This document shows, piece after piece, positions 35,016 to 46,639 of a stretch of 64,000 nucleotides of DNA. A program made the position numbers and the translations under genes. Below the pieces are notes generated by a model. It did not search any database and was not told the DNA's origin. It was given only the letters and a program-made list of their open reading frames with translations. This DNA is from Campylorhamphus procurvoides (lineage: Eukaryota; Chordata; Aves; Passeriformes; Dendrocolaptidae): contig WBMV01000778.1 in the NCBI GenBank assembly GCA_013396655.1, forward strand, positions 487,273 to 551,272. Direction: 5' to 3'. The stretch's first letter is position 1, and every line of letters begins with the position of its first letter.

Positions 35016-38000
35016 CTCCACTACCTGTTTTCATCCAGTGCAGCTCTAATAAGAACCTGTTCGTGACTGAGTCTTGTGGTTCTTTGGATACTCATATAAA
35101 CCATGAACAATTTAAGGATAAGGTAACTATTTTGCTTGAGCTGTTTAGGTGTCTTCAGTGGATAGTGAATAAGGCAAAGGAGATATTGTAAATTACTTAC
35201 TTTTTCTGACTTTAGTGGTATAAACATTCATAGTCAATGGACTGCAGTTTTATTGCAGAGTCATGGGAGCTATTTTACTCTGAAATCTTTAAATTAACCA
35301 AGGTGTTAACTAGGGTAGTAAAGATAATGGCTTTTTTAGGCTTACTGAAGCTCCACACAGACTGGGAAGCCAGACTCTCTGCTTGCAAATGCTCATGTAA
35401 CAACAGTGTCATAATTTTTCATCATCTGGACACCTGGCTCAGTATCCTGATATTAAAAGGGTAGATTCCCACTTTAAAACCTTATGAAAACTGGGGAAGG
35501 GATGCCTCAATTAACCTGACTCATCTTGAAATTGAGACTCAGGAGATTAATGAAAGCTTTTGTAGATGTGAATGGGAAGATATGTAGAGACGTAAGCTTT
35601 TTCTCAATCCCTTTTGTGACAGAGTTATGTTAGAGAGCCATGAACCATTATCCTATCTTGCAGATTCTGAGCAGGACTGATATGGAACATCAGGAATATA
35701 GTCTGTCCCAATTCCAGAGGGCTTACTTGATGCTGACTCTGAAAAATAAAATACAGGCAGAACAAGAGCCAACCGCTCAGGGTGCAAATTCTAGGCACTG
35801 GAAAGCATGTGAACTTGCTCTTCCATGTAGAAGGGCTAAAAGTATCACACAAATCCAGGCTGAACACTGGAGGCCTTTTCTTGTTTTTCCTTCTAAGTAG
35901 AACTCTGGTAAAAATAATTTCTGAGCCACCAGAGAGTTCTGGCAAGAATGTACTCTAAAGGCTGATGGGCTAGGCTGGTTGAATATATTTTCAGGAAAAA
36001 ACTTAAAAAGTATTTTTTTATTTGGTCTTACTAAAATAATGTGAAGGTAATAAGTTTTTGTTTCTGGCATGTAACCTTCCCTCCAGTCTGTGCTGACCAG
36101 GTCTACAATACTAAGAAGATAAATACATTCATGTGATTCCTCAAAAAAAGCACAAATGTATTATCTGTGATGCAAGTTATTCCAAAGAAGAAAATCCTTT
36201 TTTCTCATATTGGTAGGTATAATATTACATGTGACACTCCTGGTACGAGTTTCTGAAACAGCTAAGCTGCATAAAAAGGTGATAAGGATGAATAATTAGA
36301 TCTAGGCAAAAATAAGTGTTTAAGAACATTCATCTTAGAGCTGCATTGCAAAGGAAATGACATCCGAGTTTTAATTTTTCAGTAAACTGGACAACTCCAT
36401 GCCAAGGGATCATTCTTGTGGAACATGGATATTCTGGCTGCCTTTCCATGCACACATGCAATAAAATTCCTTTTTTTCTCCCTGCTACAGATGCATTTGA
36501 GTCTTTGTTTCAATCACATTATTTAAAGCTAATTGTGCTTTTGAAGTTCTGTAGACAAGAAGCAAAGGATATTCTGCAAACCCCATGAACAAAGATATTA
36601 ATATACTGCATAAATATTCCCAGACTTGCGCTGAGGAGGAGAAGGTATCTGATCAGAGGGTTTTCTTGGACTGGGAGAAGTCCAGGCCTTTGAGTAGTGG
36701 AGTGGTGACTGAGTGTTTGGCTTTGATGTCTTTAGTGGTGTCTCAGGAAAGAGGTGCCAGAAGGCAAGGCAGAGTTGATAGCAGAGGGAGGCTGCTTTGG
36801 GTCCTGTTGCCCCTTGTTCTAACTGGAGACTGATCTTTCTCATTTGCCATTCAGAGCTGTGGTTTTAGAATAGGTGTCAGGGCCTTTGGGGCAGCAGAGC
36901 AGGGGAAAGGATGGCCGTCCCTGGTTGGTAAGGCTGCAGCAAGGCCATCAGTGCGTCTCAACTCACGTTATCCATCAGCTCCTCATCCAGCTGCACCATC
37001 AGGACCTCAGGTTAAGAGGCAATTCCAGCTGGCAGTGGGTATCTGTGGTGTATTACCTGTGTTTTAGTCCAAAGTATTTCACACGAAGGGTCCTCCTCTA
37101 AACACTGAATTAGGTGGACTCTTTCAAAACTTCATGGGTGATAGTCCTGGAAGTAGAAAGTCTTCATGACTCACTGAGTATTGTCTGTAAGGAATGATTG
37201 AAGCCATCTACTTGCAATCCCACTAATCCCCTGCCATGTTTCTGAGACAGGACATCAGAATTCCTCTGATGACTGTATCAAATGCCGTGCTCAAGTCCTG
37301 CACAAGGAGTTATTTTTCAGAGTTCTGATAAAGGAAAATGTAGGTTGTTATGAGAAATGGATATAAATTTAATAACAAGGTCTGATATAAGCAGGAAGGT
37401 TTTTTACATTGTCTGTTCTCCTAAGATTACGGACAGCCTCTATAATGTGATGTGCCAGCAAAGCAGAAAAATGTTTTATGCTATTACAGCCTGGTGTTGG
37501 GAGTGTGGATCTTCCCTTTTCAGTCATTCAAGTGTAGTGGAAAGAGATTTGTGTGCAAATAGCAGAAACAAGCAAACAAACATAAATTCAATAGCTGAGA
37601 AAATCTTTGGATACTATGACTGTTTTCCCAGCAAAGCTGGTAAAGTGTGTGATAGTGAATGCTCCAAAAATCTAACTATACTTTTGGAGTTAATTGAGGA
37701 ATTTCACTGATTTAAATAGAAAGATATATGGGTGGGACATGGTCTCTTAATATAGACCTTGAGAAGTTTGCTGCCTAATCCCTTGCGAATATTTGAAGCC
37801 TTGATGGTGTTATTGACAGCAAGAGGAACAGATCCAGTTGGAGTGTTTGTACAATTGGGTGTTTTGAGGAAGAACTGCTGTTGAAGTTAGAGGGAACAGT
37901 ACTCATTCTGTGAAAAGGTTGATTTACATTTAAATCAGTAGCCTTTGCGCTGATGATTGCTACAAAACATAAATGTAGCGGTTCTGTGGAGTGTAGAATT

Positions 38001-38644
38001 ATTTAGCAAAATCTTTCAAGGTTATGTGGTATCAGACCAGTGTTTCTGATTTGAATTCAATGTATTCTACAGCAGAATGCAGCTGGGTTAAATACAGGAA
38101 TGAACCAGCCTCAAAAACACCACCAAAAATGATGACCAGATTTCAAGCACAGAGATTAGATGTCAGACCATTGAGAAATGCATAGAGAGACTTCCCTTGC
38201 TGTTGTACAGAGTTGGTTTTTGTTGCCACATGAGTGAAACAATGACAGAACATTATGGAATTTCATAGTGGAGGAACATGCCATGGTATCTCAAAAGAAT
38301 GTGAAGACAGCAAGGTGAGGTACCCACCACTCAGAGCTGGCAGCACTGTCTCTTCACCTCTTTGTTTTTGATTATGTCATTTTCTTTCACTCCATTTTTT
38401 GGAGTGTGCAATAAAAGGCACAGGCCACTGAATTGAAGAATCTGGTCTATATGTTTTTCCTCAGTGTGCAGGGTGAGGTCCCCATTTCTTTTACTGAACA
38501 CTAGTCAAATATTGTTTCAGTGTTTTCCCTGCCTTGTAGAGGGATGCTTGTCACCATGGTGTCTGAGTGCCTGATGTATGTTGACAATTTTACCCTTTCC
38601 ATGTCCCAGCGAGCGCAGGATGTGGTTTTAAGAGTATTTCGTAT

Positions 38645-38725
38645 ATGAAGGACACAGACAGAGAGAAGTGAAGTGATTTATGTGAGTCCATTCAGGAAGT
38701 CTGCAGCAAAGTTGGAAAAAAATAT
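38645..38725 (-). mobile_element. MIR-like ancient SINE relic
   Basis: Contains CACAGACAGAGAGAAGTGAA, GTGATTTATGTGAGTCCA and TTCAGGAAGTCTGCAGC, matching the reverse complement of the MIR/L2 core ('gaggcacagagaagtgaagtgacttg...cacacaggaagtctgtggc'). Only about 80 bases survive. Confidence 0.45.
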
Positions 38726-39654
38726 CACCATGGCTGTGCTTACATTAGCAAGTCGAGGGGCACTGCAGGAGGGGGCTGTAACACTGAGGGGAGTGGTGCT
38801 GAAGACCTGGCATCCAGACTAAATTTGTTTTGGATGCTTTACTTTGGACGAGACCTACTCTCATCCAGGGAAATGGACTCTTACTGGCAGCTCAAATGCA
38901 CCTGGAGCACACCTTTGGGTTTAGTTCTACCCTCCAAGAGTCCACTTTACCTCCTCTGAGACTACTTGTGTTATGAGCCTACAGGTGATGATCAGATTTA
39001 TTTCTAGCACACAGTCCTGAGCACAGCTAAAGTAGTTCTGTAGAAACACCCTCCTTCTCCTTCCCTGCTCAGTTCCTCTACAGCATTTAAGGTGAATCCC
39101 AGGAGACACCTCCCACAGTGTCTCTGACATGATGTGTAAAACCAGCCAATTAGTTGCAGATTATTGATACTGTCCTTGGCTCACTTTTCTCATTTAAAAC
39201 CTTCCTCTCAGCGAGCTTGCTGCCTCACATGGCTTCAGCTATCTGCTTTGCATCAATGACTTACAAATCTACCTGTTCTCTCCTGACCTCCCTGCCTCCA
39301 TCAAGTGCAGCACCTCTAAAATTTTCCTCTGAGTGTCTTGCCCTCCATTTAAAAATCATGTGACAAAAACGTCATAGCTCAGTGAGCTGCTTGAAGTTGT
39401 TACAGCAGGAGCCCAAAGAGCCATTAAATATAATAAAATTTTACATATGTCCTAGGTTAGTTGTAGGAAGAAAAATGTTTCAGCTAATTGAGCTAATTTT
39501 TTACTAGGTATTTTATTTCAGTAATGTATTAAATAAATGTACTTCAGAACTGTTCTTTAAGTGCTTTATAAATGATAGAACCAAGTTTATCTGATACAAT
39601 GTTTAGTTCAGTTTTTGAAATAAATTTGTCAGGCATCACAGAACGCAAACATCC

Positions 39655-39720
39655 ATTTTCATACTTGTGGATCCCTCTGTCATGATTGACATTGTTGGCC
39701 ACAAGATACATTTGGTTGTC
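39655..39720 (+). mobile_element. Doubtful LINE reverse-transcriptase relic
   Basis: One frame reads DPSVMIDIVGHKIHL, which aligns with the conserved DLSAAFDTVDHKILL motif of L2/CR1/Jockey-type reverse transcriptases at about half the positions. Stops follow soon after. It could be an old LINE fragment or a coincidence. Confidence 0.3.
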
Positions 39721-40979
39721 TCAGGGAGGCTGTGAGCCCCAGGGTAATGAGCTTAAATGGTGTGAGACCTGCTGCAAGGCACAGTTGCAGCAGGCACTGA
39801 CAAGAAACTGCTGTCAGGAGGCCTCTCACATATGATCCCCTACCCTCTCTCAACAGTGTTATTCAATATATGAATCAGTAGGATTTAGGTATCTCTGAAT
39901 CTGGGATGACTAAATCCTCATCCCTGCAATGCTGACCAAGGCTGTGTGGCTACAAAAAGGCTTTCCATACCTTTTCATCAGAGAGCAGGGCCGTTAAATG
40001 ACTCACACTGAGTTATGTATCTCGATGCTGTCAATGGTAAAAGTCATGTCTGGGAAAACAACAACTGTTCTGTGACTCACAATGATCCTGGAATGGAGAT
40101 CAGGAAGGAGGAGAGGACTCAGAAGATGTAGTGCTGTTCTGGGGCAGTAGCTACACCCAGCCACTCAACTCTCCTTCCTGCCAAAGCCTCCCAGAACCAT
40201 ATCCCTTAATGCTCATACTGGCAGTTGTGAGGAAGATGTAGTATTTGAGGAATTAGTGATCCTGGGCAGGCCATGTTGGCCCCACTGGCCATTGTATTTG
40301 GGGTCTGAGAAGTCCATATATGCTAATATAATCTGTAAATTATGACATATTGGGGACAGGAAAATTCTACATGGATTAAGGGGTGGAATGTATTGATCTT
40401 GACCAGGTGACTGTTGCACCTTGTGATTGTTGGTGCTCTACACAGCAGTTACCTGAGCAGCCTGTGCTATGCTGCACATCCACCGTGGCCTCCAGCCTGC
40501 GCTGTGCTGCACAACTCCCCTGGTCACAGGACAACCTCAGCCAGACCACAGTGAGAGTGATCCCACAGGCAGCTCCCTCCAGTACCAGCAATTACACTGC
40601 CTGCTCAGCCTTGCCTTTGTTGAAAAGTGCAGTGAGAAGCTGTCATGAAATAGTCCTTTGTGAGCAGAGAGGTTTTCTATTAAGAACATGATATATTAGC
40701 TGAAATGACCCAAAAGGTGATATTTATTTCCCTGGATAGGACCCACTCTGCACAGTGTGCCATGGCAAAATCCAGACAGGGTCTCTGCAATGCTGCACAA
40801 ACATGGGGTGCCACTGCTTGAAGGGATGTAATATTTATTTGTTATCTATATTCCTCTTCTTATTCTGTCTTATTAAGAGAGTTACCGATCTGCCTTACCT
40901 GGCAGCCTGATGATCACAGAAGAGCTGACCATGGGAATGTGAGCTGTCACCCACATTGTTCAGTGACAAGACTCAGTTT

Positions 40980-41480
40980 TCACAGAATCACAGAATATGC
41001 TCAGTTAGAAGGGTCCCAGAAGGATCACCGAGTCCAGCCTTTAGCCCTGTGCCAGACCATCCCCAAGAATCACACCCTGTGCATGAGAGTATCATCCAAA
41101 CACTTCTTCAATTCTCTCAGGCTTGGTGCTGTGACCACTGCCCTGGAGAGCCTGTTCAGCACCCAGCCACCCTCTGGGTGAGGAAACTTTTTCTAATATC
41201 AAGCATAACCTTCCCCTGACACAATTTCAGGCCATTCCCTTGGATTCTGTCACTGGTCCCCACAGAGCAGAGATCAGTGTCTGCCCCTCCTCTTCCTCTC
41301 ACAAGAAAGCTGTAACTGCAGTGAGGTCTCCCCTCAGTCTCCTTTTCTGCAGCTGAACAGACCAAGTGACCTCAGCTGCTCCTCATACAGCTTCCCCTTT
41401 CAAGGCCCTTCACTGTCTTTGTTGCCCTCCTTTGGATGCTCTCTTATAGCTTAAAATCTTTTTTACTCTGAGTTCTGGAC
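40980..41480 (-). mobile_element. CR1 LINE 3' region, inverted relative to the copy at 47 kb
   Basis: On the minus strand it runs from a TTTTAAGCTATAAGAGAGCA region through CATCCAAAGGAGGGCAACAA, GGAGCAGCTGAGGTCACTTG, CCCAGAGGGTGGCTGGGTGC and GCTCTCCAGGGCAGTGGTC to ATTCTGTGATTCTGTG. It is a different CR1 subfamily from the copies at 15-33 kb and closely related to the 3' part of the copy ending at 47587. Two segments of more than 60 bases are identical between them. Confidence 0.93.
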
Positions 41481-41484
41481 AACT

Positions 41485-42377
41485 TCAGGCAATCTTACCC
41501 AGTTCCTGGATACGATGTCCTTTGATCCTCACAACATGGCCAGTTAAAGCTGAAACTGAAGCTGTACTTCACCTCATGAGGCTGCACAGGGTGTTGCTCT
41601 CCACCAGTCACCAGGAGACTTACCTTGCCCAGCCATCATGGGCAACATGTGTCCCTGGGTACTTCTGTTTGCCAGTCCCTCAATTTCCTGGTCTTTGCCT
41701 CAGCAAGAGAATGTCTGCTGTGATTAGTACAGAGAAGAGTGTAAAATCTCTGATTTGGCAGAAGTCCCCATTGATTGATTTCCAGATCACAAAAGATAAC
41801 CAGCTGCCAAGCCTCGGGAGCACTCCAAGTAAGTATTCAGACAGGCAGACACCACACGTTTGACAGATGTTAGTCACATTGCTTAATGCTCTGCTGGATG
41901 CTACAGATGTGAGCATGGTATAAGAACCTACAGAGAAAAAAAAGGATAGAAAAACCCATACCAAATGACAATTTCCCTTAAGAGATCACTTCCACACTTC
42001 CTTTTCTAGATTCTCAATGCAGTTTCTCTTGTATAATTAATAGCATAACACCTTTATTCCCATACCAGTCTTACACCTTACAGGCTGTCATCTGAAAACA
42101 AGGGCGTAGATTTTGTGCTGTGTTAGGTTTCAGCTAGGAAAAGGTTATGGGTATAGAATTTTAATTCAAAATTATCAACCATATATATATATACAAATAT
42201 ATATGCTCACAGGTTAAGCTGACCCATGGTCCTATATAAACCTTTGCCTGCTAGATACACAAAAAATGCTTTCCTTAAGCTACAGGTAGGAAGGTGAAGG
42301 AAGGCAGAAGCAGCCTGTGTGTTTTTTGGTTAGCAGAGTTATATGGCAACAATGCTCTGCTGCAGGAAATGGCTTTT
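41485..42377. other. Unassigned sequence with an AT microsatellite
   Basis: No gene recognised. Plus- and minus-strand frames at 41522-41964 overlap and lack domain character. An AT run lies at 42181-42193. Confidence 0.5.
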
Positions 42378-42382
42378 ACTGG

Positions 42383-43501
42383 TGTGGTGGGTTGACCCTG
42401 GCTGGATACCAGCTGCTCTGTCACTGCCTTCCTCAGATGGGTAAGGGGAGAAGAAACATAACAAAAGGCTTGTGGGTCGAGAAAAGGGCACAGAGAGATC
42501 ACACACCAGTTGCCAGCATGGAGAAAACAGACCTGACTGGGGGAAATTAGTTTAATTTATAACTAATCAAACCATAGTAGGATAATGAGAGATAAAAGTG
42601 ACTCTTCAGACACCTTCTCCTCATCCCTCCCTTGGTCCTGGGATCAATTTCACTCCCAGTTTTCTCTGCGTCTTCCTCCCCAGCAGCACAGGGGGATGGG
42701 GAACTGGAGCTGTGTCGGTTCATCACACCTTTTCTCTTTCGCTCCTTCCTCCTCGGGGGGAGGTCTCCTCACACTCTTCCCCTGCTCCAGTGTAGGGTCC
42801 CTCTCACAAGAGGCAGTCCTCAACAAACTCCTCCAGCTGAGCTCTTTCCCGGGTCTGCAGTTCTTTCAAAAACTTCTCCAGTGTGGGTCTCTCCCATGAG
42901 GTGCAATTCTTCAGCAACGGGCAGCTCCAGTGTGGATTCCCTGCAGGGTCACAAGCCCTGCCAGCAAACCTGCTCCGGCATGGGTGTCCCTCTCCATGGG
43001 ACCACAGGTCCTTCCAGGGGCCTCTTCAAGCGTGGGCTTCCTGCAGGATCACAGCCTTCTTTGGGCATCCCTCTGCTCTGTTGTGGGCTCTTCCACGGGC
43101 TGCAGGTGGATCTCTGCTCCCCCATGGACCTCCACAGGCTGCAGGGGCACAGCTGCCTCTCCATAGGCTGCACCAGGGGAATATCTGCTCTGGCCTCTGG
43201 AGCACCTCCTCCCCCTCCTTCTGCGCTGACGTGGGCTCTGCAGGGCTATTGCTCTCACATATTCTCACTCCTCTCTCTGGCTGTAATTGTGCAGTTGTTT
43301 TTTGTCCCTCTTCTTACCTCTGTTGTCCTGGAGGCACTGCCATCAGTGCTGATGACCCCAGCATTGGCAAGTGGAAGGTCCATCTTGGAGCTGGTTGGCA
43401 TTGGATCTGTTGGACACGGAGGAAGCTTCTGGCAGGTTCCCACAGAAGCCACCCCTGTAGCTCTCCCACTACCAAAAACCTTGCCTTGCAAACTCAATAC
43501 A
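42383..43501 (-). mobile_element. Solo LTR of an avian endogenous retrovirus (ERVL-like)
   Basis: I recognise this as a common songbird-type LTR. On the minus strand it opens with TGTATTGAGTTTGC and closes with CCAGGGTCAACCCACCACA, giving TG...CA ends and 1119 bases. Near-identical 5-base flanks (ACTGG at 42378-42382, ACGGG at 43502-43506) look like a decayed target-site duplication, the size typical of ERVL. The minus orientation is supported by a CCAAT word near 43364 and an AATAAA-like TATAAA near 42560, in the expected order for promoter and polyadenylation signal. No gag, pol, env or primer-binding site adjoins it, so it is a solo LTR left by recombination. The central part has degenerate CTCCAGTGTGGG-type tandem units. 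Overlapping frames up to 308 codons are shadows. Confidence 0.85.
42780..43190 (-). repeat. Degenerate tandem units inside the LTR
   Basis: Words such as CTCCAGTGTGG(G/A), CTCCGGCATGGGTG, CAAGCGTGGGCTTC and CACGGGCTGCAGG recur roughly every 40-60 bases. They indicate internal amplification within the LTR and explain its lack of stop codons in several frames. Confidence 0.6.
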
Positions 43502-43509
43502 ACGGGTAT

Positions 43510-45855
43510 CCTGCCCTGGGATTTCTTTCAAGCTCCACACCACAATTTGTGTTCTTAAAGTCACATGAAAACAGTGTCTTTCCTCAAACCAGCTCTTTTC
43601 TTTCTCTAGTTGCACTTGTCACACTTCACGATGTGCACAGGCTGTGAACCCTATCATGCAGGACAGAGCTCTCAGCTGTTGGTATCCAGCCATCTCCTGC
43701 ATCCTTTTCTTTATGAGCTCAGAACAAGGGCTCTAACAACATAGCCCAAGATGTCTGGAGGGAAGGATGACTGATGTTGCATGTTCAGAAGATTAACAGG
43801 TTTGGGAACATAAGTTCTGTTGTACAAGTATTCCTTGGGGGTGAACACATCCCTAAATCTTTTACCTCGTACCATCATTACAAGACATGGTGAATCTCAC
43901 TGTTAAATATTTTGTTCTGTTATCTGTGTTACATAAGCTCTGGAATAAAATCTCAAGCAATTTTGCTCGCTTGTGTGTACAGAGCAATAAACAGATACAA
44001 ATTCAAAAGGAAAAGGAGAAAAAAAAGCCCTCAAGAAAAGTATGAATGAGCTTGAAAAGGGCAAATAAAACAGCAGAGACATTTATATTGGTCTCTCCTA
44101 CTGCTCTGAACAAAACAATTATGAGATAAGAGAGGCGAGAATGGGAGGAAATTCTTTCATTTTTCACGTTGAAAGTCCGAAGGATCCAATAGCCTGTTTA
44201 TGAAGAGCAATAAAGAAGATACATGAACTCGGTAAAGATGTTGTTACAAATATATTGGCCTGTTTGGAAAGGCCAGGAGTTTGGTTTTTTGGGGGAATTT
44301 TTGCTACTTTTTGTTTGTTTGTATTGGTTTTTTTTTAGTGTTGCTGCTTTTTATATAGAGCTATCAGCTGAGGTTTTAAGGGTGGAGGATTTTTGTTGAG
44401 AGAGCAATAACTGACAAGAATTGTTTGTTATAAGTAGCAGAGAAGACTAATGTTTTTATTTAGGATTTGGAAATGGTATGAAAAAAAGGCAGAAGGGAAC
44501 TGGAATTTAATGATGCTTACATAAACAAATATAACTTTGGTCAGCTTTTAGACAAAGTTAAAACCAGCTATTTTTTTTTTTCTAATTTGAAAGTTTAAAA
44601 ACCAGAATACATTTGCCTGGTACAATGATGCTAAAAATGGTTGCTGATCCTCAGAAGGGAGATTTATCACTCTTTTCCCTTTCTAGTCTGAAATGTGTGT
44701 TCTTTTGTAATAGTACAGAGAAGACCATCTTTCTGCCAGTTAAGGGATGATGTTCACAGCATTATGGCACTTTAAAAGCAATAAAATTAATGTACATATA
44801 TATTTCCTGATTTCTTCCCTCTCTTGCTTAAATATAACAAAATAATGTATTTCAGTACAGACATGTGAATTTGTTACCAGCATTCTAGCGAATGAATTAT
44901 CCTGTGGAAGAAAATACAAGTTTAGGAATAACAGTAAGGTCTCTGCAACTCTCCCGCTGTTGCCTCTATCAAGAAACTTTTTTAACTAGCAAAATCTAGC
45001 ATTTTGAAGGATGTGTGTGCTGCAAAAACTTTTACTCGTGCTGTATTCACCTATCATAACTAGACATCAAAAAATATTTGTATCAGAAATCTCTCCAAGT
45101 CAATAAATAAAAAATTACATAATTCCATAATCTTTAAGAATTATTATTGGTGTAATAACTCCCTCTGGGGATTAACCACAGTTGCAAGGCCTGTGATTAA
45201 GGTTTCTTAGTCCTTATCATTGTTGAATTCTGTTTTCAGTGGTTTATAACTTTGCCAGACTGTGATAATTTGGATTAAAGCTTTCCAAAAATGTGACAAG
45301 TGCCTGTATTTAGCTGAATATTTTTGGAAGCTTTAAAAAAAAATGAATCAGCACTTTTTAAAACTGGGTCAGGGAAAATATGTTTCTCTGCCAATATTCA
45401 AACAAAAATCTCTATAGTTGTTTTATTAGCAAGTTTTTGCCTGTTCTGCCTTTAACTGTTAATTCAGGACATGGAGTTTGGCACATAGATTTCCTCTGTG
45501 TCAGGGAAGTGCTGTCTTTCCATACAGCTACCTCCTTCGGCCAAAATATTAGCTTCTGAAAAACATTTATATGCTTTTTTTGTCACTGGAGAGTTATTCT
45601 AGATCCTAAAGATTTCAAACACAATGAACAAGCTGGCGGAGAAAGTGAGGCAAGCTGGGGTCTGCTGCAGCACAAATGGCTGGGATATGAAGCACAGCAG
45701 GAAGAGGAAAATGAACACAGCCACTGTGGGATCAGGAGCTCAGAGGTGGGTCTGTGGTTTGGAAATGGAGAAGAAAAATAGAAAAATCCTGGTTAAAAAG
45801 GGGAAAGATGTGTGAACAGTACTTAGAATCAGTAGAGGAGCACTGGGGGAGGTAT
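43510..45855. other. Unassigned AT-rich sequence
   Basis: No gene or repeat is recognised. Around 44280-44350 the + strand is T-rich with G interruptions. The 63-codon frame starting at 45624 has no family match. Confidence 0.5.
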
Positions 45856-45857
45856 TT

Positions 45858-46010
45858 CATAGAACCATGGAATTGCAGAATCATGGAATCTCAGAATCAT
45901 GGAGTAATAGAATCACAGAATGGTTTGGGTTGGAAGGGAACCCCACCATGGGCAAGGATGCCTTCCACTAGACCAGGTTATTCCAAGCTTCTCTGTACAA
46001 GGACAGCCTG
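45858..46010 (-). mobile_element. Short CR1 fragment with expanded 3' octamers
   Basis: Between 45858 and 45918 about seven degenerate octamers are stacked (CATGGAAT, CAGAATCA, CATGGAGT and variants; CR1 copies usually end in one to three). They are followed by GGTTTGGGTTGGAAGGGAAC, then ACCATGGGCAAGGATGCC and a CCACTAGACCAGG region. The 'ttaaagatcatctagt' part is missing, so there is an internal deletion. The element is truncated soon after. Confidence 0.85.
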
Positions 46011-46638
46011 TTACACGTGTAATTCAGTGTCAGGGCACATGTCCCACCACTGGAGTACTGTAGGGTTTTTTGTTATATTTGTCATCACAGGCCCTAGTAC
46101 AGTTTTGGCTTGCATAAATCATCAGACTCCCAAGTGATGCTCAGGCAGACTCCCAGCATTAGTGTGTGTCAGGAACTATTTGCAAGAGGCATTTTGGGTG
46201 TAGGGCTCCTATTTTGGGGTGATGAGGAAGGTAAGCTGTTTTGAAATGAACAGTCCCATTCCATCTGTCTTTAATTGTAAATCTTATTGCTAAAAAAGCA
46301 CTCATTTATTCTTCTCCATCTGCACCCAGAGGATGAAAAACAGTGGCTACTGTCAGCTACTCTCTCACCTCTGCTGGCAGGCTCAGTAGAGCAGATCCAG
46401 AGATTTCTGCCAGGCTGGAGAGAGTACAGGAGGCAATGTGATGCTGTGTTGTTTTACAGTTCTTTTAAAGACTCTTTTAAAGTTCATAAATGCTTCAGAA
46501 GTTACATGCGAAAAAAAGCAACCCACAGGAAAAAGATACTTGGCTGCAAAAGGGAGGTGATGTGGCAGGAGAGAATGGAGGAGGCTGTGCCAGGCCAGAC
46601 TGTCTGGGATGGCCCTGACTCTCTCCCCTCTGGCTCAT
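46011..46638. other. Unassigned sequence upstream of CR1
   Basis: Contains a 118-codon frame (46287-46643) that runs into the CR1 edge. Its product has no recognised domain. The last 100 bases may be decayed CR1 sequence. Confidence 0.45.
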
Positions 46639-46639
46639 C

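Larger units (their letters stand above)
33640..40975. other. Mostly unassigned sequence with ancient short relics
   Basis: Apart from the MIR-like relics at 34.9 and 38.65 kb and a doubtful LINE relic at 39.66 kb, I recognise nothing. Around 37255-37310 the words ATCAAATGCCGTGCTCAAGTC resemble antisense CR1 sequence, too short to call. All open frames are under 120 codons and lack domain character. Confidence 0.5.

Noticed and set aside
41156..41365. Frame whose product is nearly the same as the one at 47198-47494, suggesting a duplicated small gene
   Set aside because: Both are frames in the 3' region of two related CR1 copies, so the similarity comes from the repeat.
42632..43647. Plus-strand frames of 308 and 254 codons
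   Set aside because: They lie almost wholly in the antisense strand of a solo LTR with degenerate tandem units; no retroviral or cellular domain is visible.
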